Source: Candidatus Desulfobacillus denitrificans | GTDB taxonomy: Bacteria > Pseudomonadota > Gammaproteobacteria > Burkholderiales > Rhodocyclaceae | Direction: 5' to 3' | Assembly: GCA_017347485.1 (NCBI GenBank) | Contig: AP021857.1 | Span: 1,345,390 to 1,409,389, forward strand | DNA: 64,000 nt | Part shown: piece after piece, positions 1 through 13,157 of the stretch | Layout: each line of letters begins with the position of its first letter | Position numbering within the stretch: the first letter of the stretch is position 1 | Program-made: the position numbers and the translations under genes | Notes under the pieces: generated by a model | The model's input: the letters and a program-made list of their open reading frames with translations, nothing else | Databases searched by the model: none | Told to the model about the DNA's origin: nothing

Positions 1-70
1 CCGCCGCGGCCCATAACAAATCGCGATAGCTGCTAGCGTGCCCGGCGCCTAGGCGTCGGGCGGGCGGGGC
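1..70. other. Intergenic start of window
   Basis: No coding region is supported here. The sequence is GC-rich with a short AT-richer patch around 15-35. No convincing -35/-10 pair is visible, and the promoter of the lig operon may lie here or outside the window. Confidence 0.5.
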
Positions 71-84
71 GGGAGAATTCTCCC
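71..84 (+). promoter_or_regulatory. Palindrome over the ribosome binding site
   Basis: A perfect 14-base palindrome, GGGAGAATTCTCCC, ends one base before the ATG at 86. Its left arm holds the only good Shine-Dalgarno-like GGAG for that gene, so folding would hide it. Whether this is real translational control or chance is inference. Confidence 0.4.
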
Positions 85-85
85 A

Positions 86-775
86 ATGACCACGCGCATT
101 CAGGGCATTTCCTCGATGGCGACGCGCCTGGTGCTGGCCGAACTGGCCGGCGCCTGGCGGGCGCGCGGCGGCGGCGACGTCGCCTTCGAATCGGTCGGCG
201 GCGTCGATGCGGCGAAGCGCATCGCGGCGGGGGAGGCCTTCGACCTGGCGGTGCTCGACGCCGACGCGCTGGAGAAACTCGTCGCAACGGGGCGCATCGT
301 CGCCGGCAGCCAGACGCCGCTGGTACGCTCCGGGGTGGCCATTGCGGTGCCCGCCGGTGCGACGCCGCCGGACGTCTCTTCGGAGGCCGCGCTGCGGCAG
401 GCGGTGCGGGCCGCGCGCACGATCGGCCACTCCACCGGGCCGAGCGGCACGGCGCTGCTCGAGCTGTTCGAGCGCTGGGGCATCCTCGAGGCGCTGCGGC
501 CGCGCATCGTGCAGGCGCCGCCCGGCGTGCCGGTGGGAAAGCTGGTGGCCGGCGGCGAGGCCGCGCTCGGCTTCCAGCAGTTGAGCGAGATGCTGAACGT
601 GCCCGGCATCGCGGTGCTCGGCCCGTTGCCGCCCGGCTGCGAGATCGTCAGCGTCTTCTCGGCCGGCCTCTGCGCCGCCTCGGCCCGGCCCGAGGCCGTG
701 CGCGAACTGATCGCCTTCATGCGTTCGCCGCAGGCTGCGGCGGCCATGCGCCGCCACGGCATGGAGCCGGCGTAA
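86..775 (+). CDS. ModA-like periplasmic-binding-fold protein, no signal peptide
   Basis: A 229-residue protein of the type II periplasmic-binding (ModA/SBP_bac_11-like) fold. Residues 55-90 (a DLAVLDADAL segment, then GVAIAVPAGA) and 115-135 (a STGPSGTALLELFERWGI-type stretch) follow the usual ligand-binding layout. The N-terminus starts directly in the fold with no signal peptide, so it is probably cytosolic. It precedes ligJ by 22 bases and is the first gene of the protocatechuate operon seen here. Relatives of this kind are found beside aromatic-acid genes, but their function is not settled. A sensor or effector-binding role is only a guess. No transporter permease is adjacent. Confidence 0.65.
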   Translation: MTTRIQGISSMATRLVLAELAGAWRARGGGDVAFESVGGVDAAKRIAAGEAFDLAVLDADALEKLVATGRIVAGSQTPLVRSGVAIAVPAGATPPDVSSEAALRQAVRAARTIGHSTGPSGTALLELFERWGILEALRPRIVQAPPGVPVGKLVAGGEAALGFQQLSEMLNVPGIAVLGPLPPGCEIVSVFSAGLCAASARPEAVRELIAFMRSPQAAAAMRRHGMEPA

Positions 776-797
776 GCCACCTACGGGAGCCCAGCAC

Positions 798-1826
798 ATG
801 ATCATCGACATCCACGGCCACTACACCACCGCGCCGAAGGCGCTCGAGGACTGGCGCAACCGCCAGATCGCCGGCATCCGGGCTCCGGCGCAGATGCCGA
901 AGCCGTCCGAGCTGAAGATCGGCGACGACGAGCTGCGCGAGTCCATCGAGAAGAACCAGCTGCGGCAGATGAAAGAGCGCGGCGCCGACCTCACCGTCTT
1001 CTCGCCGCGCGCCAGCTTCATGGCCCACCACATCGGCGACTTCGACGTCAGCGCCACCTGGGCGGCGATCTGCAACGAGCTGTGCTACCGCGTCTCGCGG
1101 CTGTTTCCCGACAACTTCATCGGCGCGGCGATGCTGCCGCAGTCGCCCGGCGTCGACCCGAAAACCTGCGTCCCCGAGCTGGAGAAGTGCGTCAGGGAAT
1201 ACGGCTTCGTCGCCATCAACCTCAATCCCGATCCTTCCGGCGGCCACTGGACCTCGCCGCCGCTCACCGACCGCCACTGGTACCCGATCTACGAGAAGCT
1301 GGTCGAGCACCGCATTCCGGCGATGATCCACGTGTCGACTTCCTGCAACGCCTGCTTCCACACCACCGGCGCGCACTACCTCAACGCCGACACCACGGCG
1401 GTGATGCAACTCATCCAGGGCGACCTGTTCAAGGATTTTCCCGAGCTGAAATTCGTCATTCCGCACGGCGGCGGCGCCGCGCCCTACCACTGGGGCCGCT
1501 ATCGCGGGCTGGCCCAGGAGCTGAAGAAGCCCCTGCTGCGCGACCACCTGCTCGGCAACGTCTTCTTCGACACCTGCGTCTACCACCAGCCGGGCATCGA
1601 CCTGCTGGCGAAGGTGGTCCCGGCGGACAACATTCTCTTCGCCTCGGAGATGTTCGGCGCCGTCAAGGGCGTCGACCCGGAGACCGGCCACAACTTCGAC
1701 GACACCAAGCGCTACATCGAGGCGGCGCCGGGCCTCACGGCCGAGGATCGCCGCAAGATCTACGAGGGCAACGCCCGCCGCGTCTATCCGCGCCTCGATG
1801 CGGCGCTCAAAGCGAAAGGAAAGTGA
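798..1826 (+). CDS. ligJ: 4-oxalomesaconate hydratase
   Basis: Hydrates 4-oxalomesaconate to 4-carboxy-4-hydroxy-2-oxoadipate in the protocatechuate 4,5-cleavage pathway; cytosolic. The 342 residues match the length of Sphingobium LigJ, an amidohydrolase-superfamily enzyme that acts as a hydratase. The metal ligands described for that enzyme are present at the expected positions: His6 and His8 (HGH), His178 and Glu284. A further PHGGG motif lies near residue 222. The ATG at 798 follows a GGGAG at 785-789. The stop is one base from the ligK start, so the two are translationally coupled. Pathway neighbours on both sides make the call secure. Confidence 0.93.
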   Translation: MIIDIHGHYTTAPKALEDWRNRQIAGIRAPAQMPKPSELKIGDDELRESIEKNQLRQMKERGADLTVFSPRASFMAHHIGDFDVSATWAAICNELCYRVSRLFPDNFIGAAMLPQSPGVDPKTCVPELEKCVREYGFVAINLNPDPSGGHWTSPPLTDRHWYPIYEKLVEHRIPAMIHVSTSCNACFHTTGAHYLNADTTAVMQLIQGDLFKDFPELKFVIPHGGGAAPYHWGRYRGLAQELKKPLLRDHLLGNVFFDTCVYHQPGIDLLAKVVPADNILFASEMFGAVKGVDPETGHNFDDTKRYIEAAPGLTAEDRRKIYEGNARRVYPRLDAALKAKGK

Positions 1827-1827
1827 C

Positions 1828-2511
1828 ATGTACGAACTCGGCGTCGTCTACCGCAACATCGCGCGCACCGATTCCGCCACGGCCGATGCGCTGGCCCGCT
1901 ACGGCAGCGCCACGGTGCACGAGGCGATGGGCCGCGTCGGCCTGCTCAAGCCCACCCTGCGGCCGATCTACGCCGGCGCGCAGGTGTCGGGTACGGCCGT
2001 CACCGTGCTGTTGCACCCGGGCGACAACTGGATGATGCACGTCGCCGCCGAGCAGATCCGGCCCGGCGACATCGTCGTCGCCGCGATCAGCGCCGAGTGC
2101 GGCGACGGCTACTTCGGCGATCTTCTGGCGACGAGTTTCATGGCGCGCGGCGCCCGCGCGCTGGTGATCGACGCCGGCGTGCGCGACGTTCGCACACTGA
2201 CGGAAATGAATTTTCCGGTGTGGAGCAAGGGCATCAGCGCCAAGGGCACCATCAAGGCCACGCTCGGCTCGGTGAACATCCCGGTGGTGTGCGCCGGCCA
2301 GCTGGTGACGCCGGGCGACGTCATCGTCGCCGACGACGACGGCGTGGTCTGCGTGCCGCGCGCGCGGGCGGCGAAGACGCTGGAAGCCGCCGCCGCGCGC
2401 GAGGCCAGCGAGGGCGCCAAGCGGGAAAAGCTCGCCGCCGGCGTGCTCGGCCTCGACATGTACGACATGCGCCCGGCGCTGGCCAGGGCCGGACTCAAAT
2501 ACATCGACTGA
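1828..2511 (+). CDS. ligK: 4-carboxy-4-hydroxy-2-oxoadipate aldolase
   Basis: Splits 4-carboxy-4-hydroxy-2-oxoadipate into pyruvate and oxaloacetate, the last step of the pathway; enzymes of this RraA-like class II family also decarboxylate oxaloacetate. The protein has 227 residues from the ATG at 1828, which is preceded by an AAAGGAAAG ribosome site inside the end of ligJ. An in-frame ATG 30 bases upstream lies within ligJ and is less likely. The GDLLAT segment near 97-102 and Arg119-Asp120 correspond to the active-site loop and the Arg-Asp pair of the family. It is followed by a 24-base repeat unit and then a TPP enzyme. Confidence 0.92.
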   Translation: MYELGVVYRNIARTDSATADALARYGSATVHEAMGRVGLLKPTLRPIYAGAQVSGTAVTVLLHPGDNWMMHVAAEQIRPGDIVVAAISAECGDGYFGDLLATSFMARGARALVIDAGVRDVRTLTEMNFPVWSKGISAKGTIKATLGSVNIPVVCAGQLVTPGDVIVADDDGVVCVPRARAAKTLEAAAAREASEGAKREKLAAGVLGLDMYDMRPALARAGLKYID

Positions 2512-2521
2512 ATCCCGCGCC

Positions 2522-2545
2522 GCCGTCCGGCCGGGACTGACTTTT
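2522..2545 (-). repeat. 24-base AAAAGTCAGT-N9-ACGGC unit
   Basis: Single unit of the dispersed element, read on the minus strand: left block AAAAGTCAGT, nine variable bases CCCGGCCGG, right block ACGGC. It fills much of the 47-base gap between ligK and the next gene. There is no partner unit, so it cannot form the long hairpin seen at 11293. Confidence 0.75.
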
Positions 2546-2558
2546 CGAAAGATCGCCC

Positions 2559-4397
2559 ATGAGCACTCCGACCCAGAATCCCGCCCCGGCCAGGGCCGCC
2601 ATCGGCCCGAGCGAGGCATACGCCGCGGAGCGCGACGCCCACGGCGCGCTGATCCTGCGCAACGCCACCGGCGGCGAAGTGCTCGCCGAATTCCTCATCC
2701 ACTGGGACGTGCCCTATGTGTTCGGCCTCTCCGGTTCGGAGGAGATCGGGCTGTGGGACGCGCTCATCGACCGCGAGGAGCGCATCAAGTACGTCACCTG
2801 CCTGCACGAGCAGATCGCCATGGCCATGGCCGACGGCTATGCGCGCGCCTCGGGCAAGACGCCGCTGGTGGCGCTGCACTCCATCGCCGGCGCCGCCTAC
2901 GCCTTCGGCCAGATGGTGGCGAGCTGCCGCGACCGCGTCCCGGTGGTCGTCGCCTGCGGCCACCAGTCGACGGATTTTCGCGGCCACGACGGCTTTCTCG
3001 AATCGCCCGGCCTGCATGCCTTTCCGCAGCACTACACGCAATGGACCTGGGACGTCATGGACCCGACGACCCTCGCGGCGACGCTGCGCCGCGCCACATT
3101 GCTCGCCGAAGCGCCGCCGGGCGGGCCGACCTTCGTCACGATTTCCAAGGATCTGTTCGAGCGGCGGATCGCCCATACGGAAATCCTGCCGCGCGAGAAA
3201 TCGCGCGTCTCCCGCGCTGTCCTGCCGCCGGACGAGCACGTCGAGGCCATCGTCGCCGGCCTGCTCGCCGCCGAACGGCCGATGATCCTGCTCGGCACCG
3301 AGGCCCGGCGCGAGGAGGTCAGCGGCGAGGTGATGGCCATTGCCGAGGCGGTCGGCGCCCATGTCGCCACCTCCTGGGAGATGGGCATGGTGTATCCGAC
3401 CAACCATCCCAGCTTCGTCGGCTCGGTGCTGGTGCAGGAGCCCGAGCTGCCGCGCCAGGCCGATGCCTTCTGGAGCCTGGGCGGCCACATGTTCAAGCGG
3501 CCGCGCAACGAGGGCGTCATCGTCGATCGTTCGGCGAAGATCTTCCACACCGGGCAGGACTGGACGGAGGTGGCGCGCAACTACCCGGTCGATTCCGCCG
3601 CGCTGGCGAATATCAAGAGCACTGCCGCCGCCGTGCTGGCCGCCCTGCGCACGCAGGACCTCGACACGCCCGCGCTGCGCGCCAAGCGCCAGAGGGTGCT
3701 GGATTTCGCCGCAGCGAGAAGAAGGCGCCTGGCCGAAGCGCAGGCGCAGGATGCGGCGGGCGCGCCCATCGCCCCGAGGCGGTTGTTCGGCGAACTGGAC
3801 AAGGCGATCGCCGGCGACGCCAACCTGGTGCTGGAAGTGGTGACGAGCTTCGACATCGCCCAGGACACCCTGACCATCGACGGCACGCTGCCCTACGAAA
3901 ACCGCCGCCGCGCCTTCGGCACCTCGAGCGGCGTACTGGGCTGGGGCCTGGCGGCCGCCATCGGCGTCGCGCTCGGCCGCCCCGGCCGCGAGACCTGGTG
4001 CGTGGCCGGCGACGGCTGCGCCAACTTCGGCATCCAGGCGCTGTGGACGGCGGCCCGCTATGCGGCGCCGGTCGCCTACGTCATCGTGAACAACGGCCAG
4101 TACCAGGCCAACCGCATGAACATGGTGCGCTATCCCGGGCGGATGTCCGCCACCGGCCGCTATCCGGGCGTCTCGCTTGGCCATCCCGAGATCGATTTCG
4201 TCAGCCTGGCCAAGGGCTACGGCGTCGAGGCCGAGACGGTCGGCGATCCCGCCGAGCTGGCTGCCGCCTTCGCCCGCGCCAAGGCGGCGATGGGAGAGGG
4301 CCGGCCCTATCTCGTGGATGTCCGCGTGAAGACCCGTTTCGGCGGTTTCGATCCCGACTGGCACGGCCGCTTTTCGATTGCCGGACTGCAGCCATGA
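2559..4397 (+). CDS. Thiamine-diphosphate-dependent enzyme, function unknown
   Basis: A 612-residue three-domain enzyme of the acetolactate synthase/benzoylformate decarboxylase family. Visible features are the cofactor-activating Glu84 (LHEQIAMAMADGYAR segment, PYR domain), a central Rossmann-like domain, and the C-terminal diphosphate motif GDG at 484-486 ending in NN at 511-512. A variable segment of about 35 residues precedes the family region. The usual substrates are 2-oxoacids that are decarboxylated or carboligated. It lies in the lig operon and overlaps the next gene by 4 bases. None of the known pathway steps needs such an enzyme, so a side-chain 2-oxoacid aromatic substrate (for example a benzoylformate) is only a guess. 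Confidence 0.75.
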   Translation: MSTPTQNPAPARAAIGPSEAYAAERDAHGALILRNATGGEVLAEFLIHWDVPYVFGLSGSEEIGLWDALIDREERIKYVTCLHEQIAMAMADGYARASGKTPLVALHSIAGAAYAFGQMVASCRDRVPVVVACGHQSTDFRGHDGFLESPGLHAFPQHYTQWTWDVMDPTTLAATLRRATLLAEAPPGGPTFVTISKDLFERRIAHTEILPREKSRVSRAVLPPDEHVEAIVAGLLAAERPMILLGTEARREEVSGEVMAIAEAVGAHVATSWEMGMVYPTNHPSFVGSVLVQEPELPRQADAFWSLGGHMFKRPRNEGVIVDRSAKIFHTGQDWTEVARNYPVDSAALANIKSTAAAVLAALRTQDLDTPALRAKRQRVLDFAAARRRRLAEAQAQDAAGAPIAPRRLFGELDKAIAGDANLVLEVVTSFDIAQDTLTIDGTLPYENRRRAFGTSSGVLGWGLAAAIGVALGRPGRETWCVAGDGCANFGIQALWTAARYAAPVAYVIVNNGQYQANRMNMVRYPGRMSATGRYPGVSLGHPEIDFVSLAKGYGVEAETVGDPAELAAAFARAKAAMGEGRPYLVDVRVKTRFGGFDPDWHGRFSIAGLQP

Positions 4398-5383
4398 CCT
4401 TGCCCGCCGATCCCCTGCAATGGAGCATCGGCCTCGTCGGCTACGGCGAGGTCGGGCGCATTCTCGCCGAGGACTTGCGTGCGCGCGGGGCGGCGCATGT
4501 CGTGGCTCATGACATCAAGCAGGGCGGGCCGGAGGAGGCGCCGCTGCGCGCGCACGCGCAGCGCCACGGCGTGCGGCTGGCCGCCAGCCATGGCGCGCTG
4601 GCGGCGCAGTGCGATCTGCTCCTCTCCGCCGTCACCGCCAGCCAGGCCGTGCCGGTGGCCGAAGCCTGTGCGCCGCGGCTGCGCTCCGGCGCCTGGTTCC
4701 TCGATTTCAATTCGGCCTCGCCCGGCGCCAAGATCGAGGCCGCCGGCGTCGTCGCCGCCGCCGGCGGTCGCTACGTCGAGGGCGCGGTGATGACCTCGAT
4801 CCCGCCCTGCCGCATCCGCGTGCCGCTGCTGGCGGGCGGGCCGCACGCCGCCGAGCTGGTGCCGCTGATCAATTCGCTCGGCTTCGCGGCCCAGGCCGGC
4901 CCGGCGAAGCTCGGCGTCGCCTCCGCCACCAAGATGTGCCGCAGCGTGATGATCAAGGGGCTGGAGGCGATGGTCATCGAGAGCTTCGTCGCGGCGCGCG
5001 CCTGGGACGTCGAGGACGCGGTGCTGGCCTCGCTCGCCGAGACCTTTCCCGGCATCGACTGGGAAAAGCAGGGCGCCTGGTTCTTCCAGCGCGTCATCCA
5101 GCACGGCCGCCGCCGCGCGGAAGAGATGCGCGAAGCGGCGCAGACGGTGCGCGAGGCGGGGCTGCAACCCTGGTCCGCCGCCGGCACCGCCGAGCGCCAG
5201 GCGTGGATGGCGGACCTTGCCGACGCCGGCCTGTTCGGCGACCGCAACGCGCCCCGCAAGGATTGGCGCGCGGACGCCGACCGCATCCTGTCCGTGCGGG
5301 CTTCGCCATTCCCGCCAACGCGGGAATCCACAATCACCGACAACCCCCTGGATTCCCGCTTCCGCGGGGATGAGGATGACTGA
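4394..5383 (+). CDS. NAD(P)-dependent 6-phosphogluconate-dehydrogenase-like oxidoreductase (DUF1932 type)
   Basis: A 329-residue dehydrogenase of the beta-hydroxyacid family: Rossmann motif GYGEVG at 16-21, a DFNSASPG substrate-loop segment near 103-110, and a helical DUF1932-like C-terminal domain. Its substrate is unknown. The ATG overlaps the TPP gene stop (ATGA), so the two are probably made together. From about residue 303 the frame runs through a repeat element, giving a tail that contains PFPPTRE and DSRFRGD. This tail is repeat translation, not part of the fold. The stop falls inside the start region of ligI. Confidence 0.75.
   Translation: MTLPADPLQWSIGLVGYGEVGRILAEDLRARGAAHVVAHDIKQGGPEEAPLRAHAQRHGVRLAASHGALAAQCDLLLSAVTASQAVPVAEACAPRLRSGAWFLDFNSASPGAKIEAAGVVAAAGGRYVEGAVMTSIPPCRIRVPLLAGGPHAAELVPLINSLGFAAQAGPAKLGVASATKMCRSVMIKGLEAMVIESFVAARAWDVEDAVLASLAETFPGIDWEKQGAWFFQRVIQHGRRRAEEMREAAQTVREAGLQPWSAAGTAERQAWMADLADAGLFGDRNAPRKDWRADADRILSVRASPFPPTRESTITDNPLDSRFRGDEDD
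5308..5371. repeat. dRS3-like double repeat ATTCCC-N8-GGGAAT
   Basis: Two hairpins in a row. At 5308-5327 is an exact ATTCCC-N8-GGGAAT unit. At 5352-5371 is a second copy with one mismatch (GGGGAT). The pattern equals the Neisseria dRS3 signature. It is translated as the last 25 or so residues of the upstream dehydrogenase, and the ligI start lies just after it. Confidence 0.8.
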
Positions 5384-6266
5384 CATGGACCCCGGCTGGC
5401 TGCCCTTCCATCCCCATCCGTCGAAGCCCGCCTTCCGGGTGCCGGCCGGCGCCGTCGACGCGCACTGCCACGTCTTCGGCCCGGCGGCGCAGTTTCCCTT
5501 CGCGCCGGAGCGCAAGTACACCCCCTGCGATGCCTCGAAAGACCAGCTCTTCGCCCTGCGCGACCATCTTGGCTTCGCCCGCAATGTCATCGTCCAGGCC
5601 ACCTGCCACGGCGCCGACAATCGCGCCATGGCCGACGCCTGCCGCGCGTCAGGGGGCAGGGCGCGCGGCATCGCCACCGTGCGGCGCGCCGTCACCGACG
5701 CCGATCTGCGGGCGCTGCACGCGGCCGGCGTGCGCGGCGTGCGCTTCAACTTCCTCAAGCGGCTGGTGGACTTCACGCCGAAGGACGAACTGCTGGAGAT
5801 CGCCGGCCGCATCGCGCCGCTCGGCTGGCACGTGGTGGTGTACTTCGAGGCGCAGGACCTGCCGCAGCTGTGGGATTTCTTCACCGCACTGCCGACCACC
5901 GTGGTGGTCGACCACATGGGCCGGCCCGACGTGGCGAAGCCGGTCGGCGGCCCCGAGTTCGAACTGTTCCTGAAACTGCTGCGCGAGCATCCCAACGTCT
6001 GGTCCAAGGTAAGCTGCCCGGAGCGGCTGTCGAAAGCGGGTCCGCCAGGCTACGACGATGTCGTGCCCTTCGCGAAGCGCATCGTCGAGGCTTTCCCCGA
6101 GCGCGTGCTGTGGGGCACCGACTGGCCGCACCCCAACCTGAAGGACCACATGCCCGACGACGGCAGGCTGGTGGATTTCGTTCCGCGCATCGCCGTCACC
6201 CCCGAACTGCAGCGCAAGCTGCTGGTCGACAACCCCATGCGGCTCTACTGGCCGGAGGAAAACTGA
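5376..6266 (+). CDS. ligI: 2-pyrone-4,6-dicarboxylate hydrolase
   Basis: Opens the lactone of 2-pyrone-4,6-dicarboxylate to oxalomesaconate. About 296 residues of the amidohydrolase superfamily. His30 and His32 (DAHCHVFGP) form the N-terminal metal-type motif, and the C-terminal WGTDWPHPN motif carries the catalytic Asp. Start candidates are 5370, 5376 and 5385. I chose 5376, which overlaps the upstream stop and follows GGGGATGAGG, but the region is altered by the repeat and the true start may differ by a few codons. It is followed directly by ligA. Confidence 0.93.
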   Translation: MTDMDPGWLPFHPHPSKPAFRVPAGAVDAHCHVFGPAAQFPFAPERKYTPCDASKDQLFALRDHLGFARNVIVQATCHGADNRAMADACRASGGRARGIATVRRAVTDADLRALHAAGVRGVRFNFLKRLVDFTPKDELLEIAGRIAPLGWHVVVYFEAQDLPQLWDFFTALPTTVVVDHMGRPDVAKPVGGPEFELFLKLLREHPNVWSKVSCPERLSKAGPPGYDDVVPFAKRIVEAFPERVLWGTDWPHPNLKDHMPDDGRLVDFVPRIAVTPELQRKLLVDNPMRLYWPEEN

Positions 6267-10697
<4,431 letters not shown>

Positions 10698-10836
10698 GGC
10701 GGGTTCGACTCGAACTGCGCGGCCCGGGGCATCGCCGTCTCCGGCACTTGCCTCAACGTGCGCGCACCGGCAACCTTTTGCGGGCTGGCACGTCAAATTG
10801 CGTGAACCCCACTCAAAACCGTTAAAGGAGAAGCTC

Positions 10837-11286
10837 ATGTTGATGTTCCGGAAAACCCTGACCGGCTTGTTCGCCCTGTTTCTCGCCGTCATCCTCGCCG
10901 CCTGCGCTTCGGGCGGCGGCACGTACGGGGAGCGCGAGGCGCGCTCCGGCGTCATCGAGCAGATCACCCCCGTGCAGATTGCCGGCAGCCAGGGCGTCGG
11001 CGTCGGCGCGGTGGTCGGCGGCGTGGTCGGCTTCGGCGTCGGCAGCCTGGTCGGCAAGGGCAGCGGGCGCGATGTCGCCCGCGTGCTCGGCACCGTCGGC
11101 GGCGCCTACGCCGGCCACAAGGTCCAGCAGCACTACGCCACGCCGGTGCAGGGCCAGCAGATCGTCGTGCGCACGGACACCGGCGTGCTGGTCACGATCA
11201 CCCAGCCGGCCAATCCGGCCCTCGCCGTCGGCCAGAACGTGAGCATCGAAGGCAGCGGCGAGGACGCCCGCGTCGTGGCCCGCTGA
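10837..11286 (+). CDS. Glycine-zipper outer membrane lipoprotein (SlyB/Pcp-like)
   Basis: A 149-residue lipoprotein. The signal peptide ends in LAAC with the lipidated Cys at 23. The middle (about 48-85) is a glycine zipper, GVGVGAVVGGVVGFGVGS and a second Gly-rich pass, typical of Rick_17kDa/SlyB proteins. The C-terminal half binds no known ligand. The start at 10837 is set by AAAGGAG at 10824-10830; an upstream in-frame GTG at 10798 lacks a site. It is set apart from pobA by 139 bases and followed at once by a perfect palindrome that likely ends its transcript. Confidence 0.85.
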   Translation: MLMFRKTLTGLFALFLAVILAACASGGGTYGEREARSGVIEQITPVQIAGSQGVGVGAVVGGVVGFGVGSLVGKGSGRDVARVLGTVGGAYAGHKVQQHYATPVQGQQIVVRTDTGVLVTITQPANPALAVGQNVSIEGSGEDARVVAR

Positions 11287-11292
11287 ACGTGG

Positions 11293-11340
11293 AAAAGTCA
11301 GTGCCGCCGGCACGGCGCCGTGCCGGCGGCACTGACTTTT
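11293..11340. terminator. 48-base perfect palindrome made of two 24-base units
   Basis: Two AAAAGTCAGT-N9-ACGGC units (variable part GCCGCCGGC) face each other with no spacer, giving a perfect 24-base-pair hairpin that ends in TTTT. It lies 6 bases after the lipoprotein stop and would work as an intrinsic terminator on either strand. A much larger stem than terminators need suggests a mobile or recognition element reused as a terminator. Confidence 0.85.
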
Positions 11341-11632
11341 GACCCGCGACCGCCTCGCCGAGGCGCACCTGCCCGATCGGTTCGTTGCCGCGCGGTTCCC
11401 GGGCGGCGCCGGCGGCGGTCATCTCGCCCCGGCCGGGCGCGCAACCCTGTTCCGCCGCGCACGGCCTGGCGTTGGCCGCAGTGCACTCCAGCGAAAGCGA
11501 CATGTCAGCTAGAACGGTTCGGCATGGCCCATGGTTTGTAGCGTCCACCGATGTCTGATATGTTGGCCAGGCAAACAATAAGAAGAAATTCTGGCGCAAT
11601 TCACGTTCAATGATTTCAGACAGGAGTCCGTG
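11341..11632 (+). other. Leader region of the ALDH-Liv operon
   Basis: About 290 bases with no supported gene. The first two thirds are GC-rich, but the last 100 bases are clearly more AT-rich than the surroundings. A possible weak sigma70 promoter is TTTGTA at 11535-11540, 18 bases, then TATGTT at 11559-11564. GGAG at 11623-11626 is the ribosome site of the next gene. No regulator binding site could be recognised with confidence. Confidence 0.35.
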
Positions 11633-13087
11633 ATGTCCGATTTGTCCATGCTGATCAACGGCCAGAAGGCTGCGGCCGCCAACGGCGCCACGTTCGAGCG
11701 GCGCAATCCGCTGGATGGCAGCGTGGCCACGCGCGCACCGGCGGCCAGCGCCGCGGATGCCGTGGCGGCGGTGCAGGCAGCGGCGGTGGCGTTCAAGACC
11801 TGGAGCCAGAGCGGGCCGAATGAGCGGCGCGCGCTGCTGCTCAAGGCGGCTGACGCGCTGGAGGCCAAGCGGGCGGACTTCATCGCGGCGATGGGCGCGG
11901 AGACCGGCGCCGCCGCGATGTGGGCCGGTTTCAACGTGATGCTGGCCGCAGGCATGCTGCGCGAGGCTGCGGCGCTGACGACCCAGGTGGGGGGCGAGGT
12001 GATCCCCTCGGACGTGCCGGGCTCGCTGGCCATGGGCGTGCGCCAACCGGCCGGCGTCGTGCTGGGCATCGCGCCCTGGAATGCGCCGGTCATCCTTGGC
12101 GTCCGTGCGATTGCCACGCCGCTGGCCTGCGGCAATACCGTGATCCTCAAAGGCTCGGAGAATTGCCCGCGCACGCACCAGCTCATCGTCGAGGCGTTGC
12201 AGGACGCCGGCTTTGCCCCCGGCGTGGTGAACTACATCACGAATGCACCGGCCGATGCGGGCGCCGTGGTTGAAGCCATCGTGGCGCAGCCGGCGGTGCG
12301 CCGCGTGAACTTCACCGGCTCCACGCGGGTGGGCAGGATCATCGCCATGACCTGCGCCAAACACCTCAAGCCGGCGGTGCTGGAACTTGGCGGCAAGGCT
12401 CCCATGGTGGTTCTGGACGATGCGAACATCGACGACGCCGTCGATGGCGCGGTGTTCGGCTGCTTTGCCAACAGCGGCCAGATCTGCATGTCCACCGAGC
12501 GCATCATCGTGGACGCGAAGATCGCCGACGAATTCGTTCGCCGTTTCGCGGCGCGGGCGGCGGCGTTGCCTCTGGGTGACCCACGCAAGCCAGACCCCGT
12601 GGTGCTGGGCTCGGTGATCGGCATGAGCACGGTAGAGCGCTGCAATGAGCTGATTGACGATGCGCTGGCCAAGGGTGCCAGGCTCGTCTGCGGCCAGAAG
12701 GCCACGGATACGCTGATGCCGGCCACCCTTCTCGATCACGTCACCGCGGCCATGAGGATTTACCACGAGGAAACCTTCGGACCGGTCAAGGCCATCGTGC
12801 GTGTGAGCGGTGTGGAAGAGGCCGTGGCCTGCGCCAACGACAACGAATACGGGCTGAGTGCGTCCGTGTTTGGCGGCGACCTCGCGCGCGCTTTCAACGT
12901 GGCGCGCCGCATCGAGTCGGGCATCTGCCATGTCAACGGCCCCACGGTGCACGATGAGGCGCAGATGCCCTTTGGCGGCGTCAAGGGTTCTGGCATGGGC
13001 CGCTTCGGCGGCAAGGCGGGCATTCATGAATTCACGGAGCTGCGCTGGATCACCATGCAGACCGCGCCTCGCCATTATCCGTTCTGA
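11633..13087 (+). CDS. Aldehyde dehydrogenase, vanillin/salicylaldehyde dehydrogenase-like
   Basis: A 484-residue NAD(P) aldehyde dehydrogenase. PWNAPVILGVRAI near 143-155, catalytic base Glu251 (LELGGKAPM), nucleophile Cys285 (NSGQICMSTERI) and the end motif HVNGPTVHDEAQMPFGGVKGSG resemble aromatic aldehyde dehydrogenases such as vanillin dehydrogenase. The product would be an aromatic acid that the lig/pob operon upstream could use after demethylation or hydroxylation; that link is inference. The ATG at 11633 has GGAG six bases upstream; an adjoining GTG at 11630 is the alternative. First gene of a seven-gene plus-strand cassette. Confidence 0.85.
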   Translation: MSDLSMLINGQKAAAANGATFERRNPLDGSVATRAPAASAADAVAAVQAAAVAFKTWSQSGPNERRALLLKAADALEAKRADFIAAMGAETGAAAMWAGFNVMLAAGMLREAAALTTQVGGEVIPSDVPGSLAMGVRQPAGVVLGIAPWNAPVILGVRAIATPLACGNTVILKGSENCPRTHQLIVEALQDAGFAPGVVNYITNAPADAGAVVEAIVAQPAVRRVNFTGSTRVGRIIAMTCAKHLKPAVLELGGKAPMVVLDDANIDDAVDGAVFGCFANSGQICMSTERIIVDAKIADEFVRRFAARAAALPLGDPRKPDPVVLGSVIGMSTVERCNELIDDALAKGARLVCGQKATDTLMPATLLDHVTAAMRIYHEETFGPVKAIVRVSGVEEAVACANDNEYGLSASVFGGDLARAFNVARRIESGICHVNGPTVHDEAQMPFGGVKGSGMGRFGGKAGIHEFTELRWITMQTAPRHYPF

Positions 13088-13157
13088 TGATTTTCGCGCC
13101 CAGCCGGGCGAACCAGCCGCCGGCCGGCGGTGCAATCTTCGTGAAGGAGACAAGAGC

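Noticed and set aside
2109-4364. A 751-codon open frame on the minus strand opposite the lig genes
   Set aside because: High GC keeps antisense frames open. The plus strand holds clear, family-matching enzymes with ribosome sites.
10703-10715. GTTCGACTCGAAC, similar to a tRNA T-loop
   Set aside because: No acceptor, D or anticodon arms fit around it.
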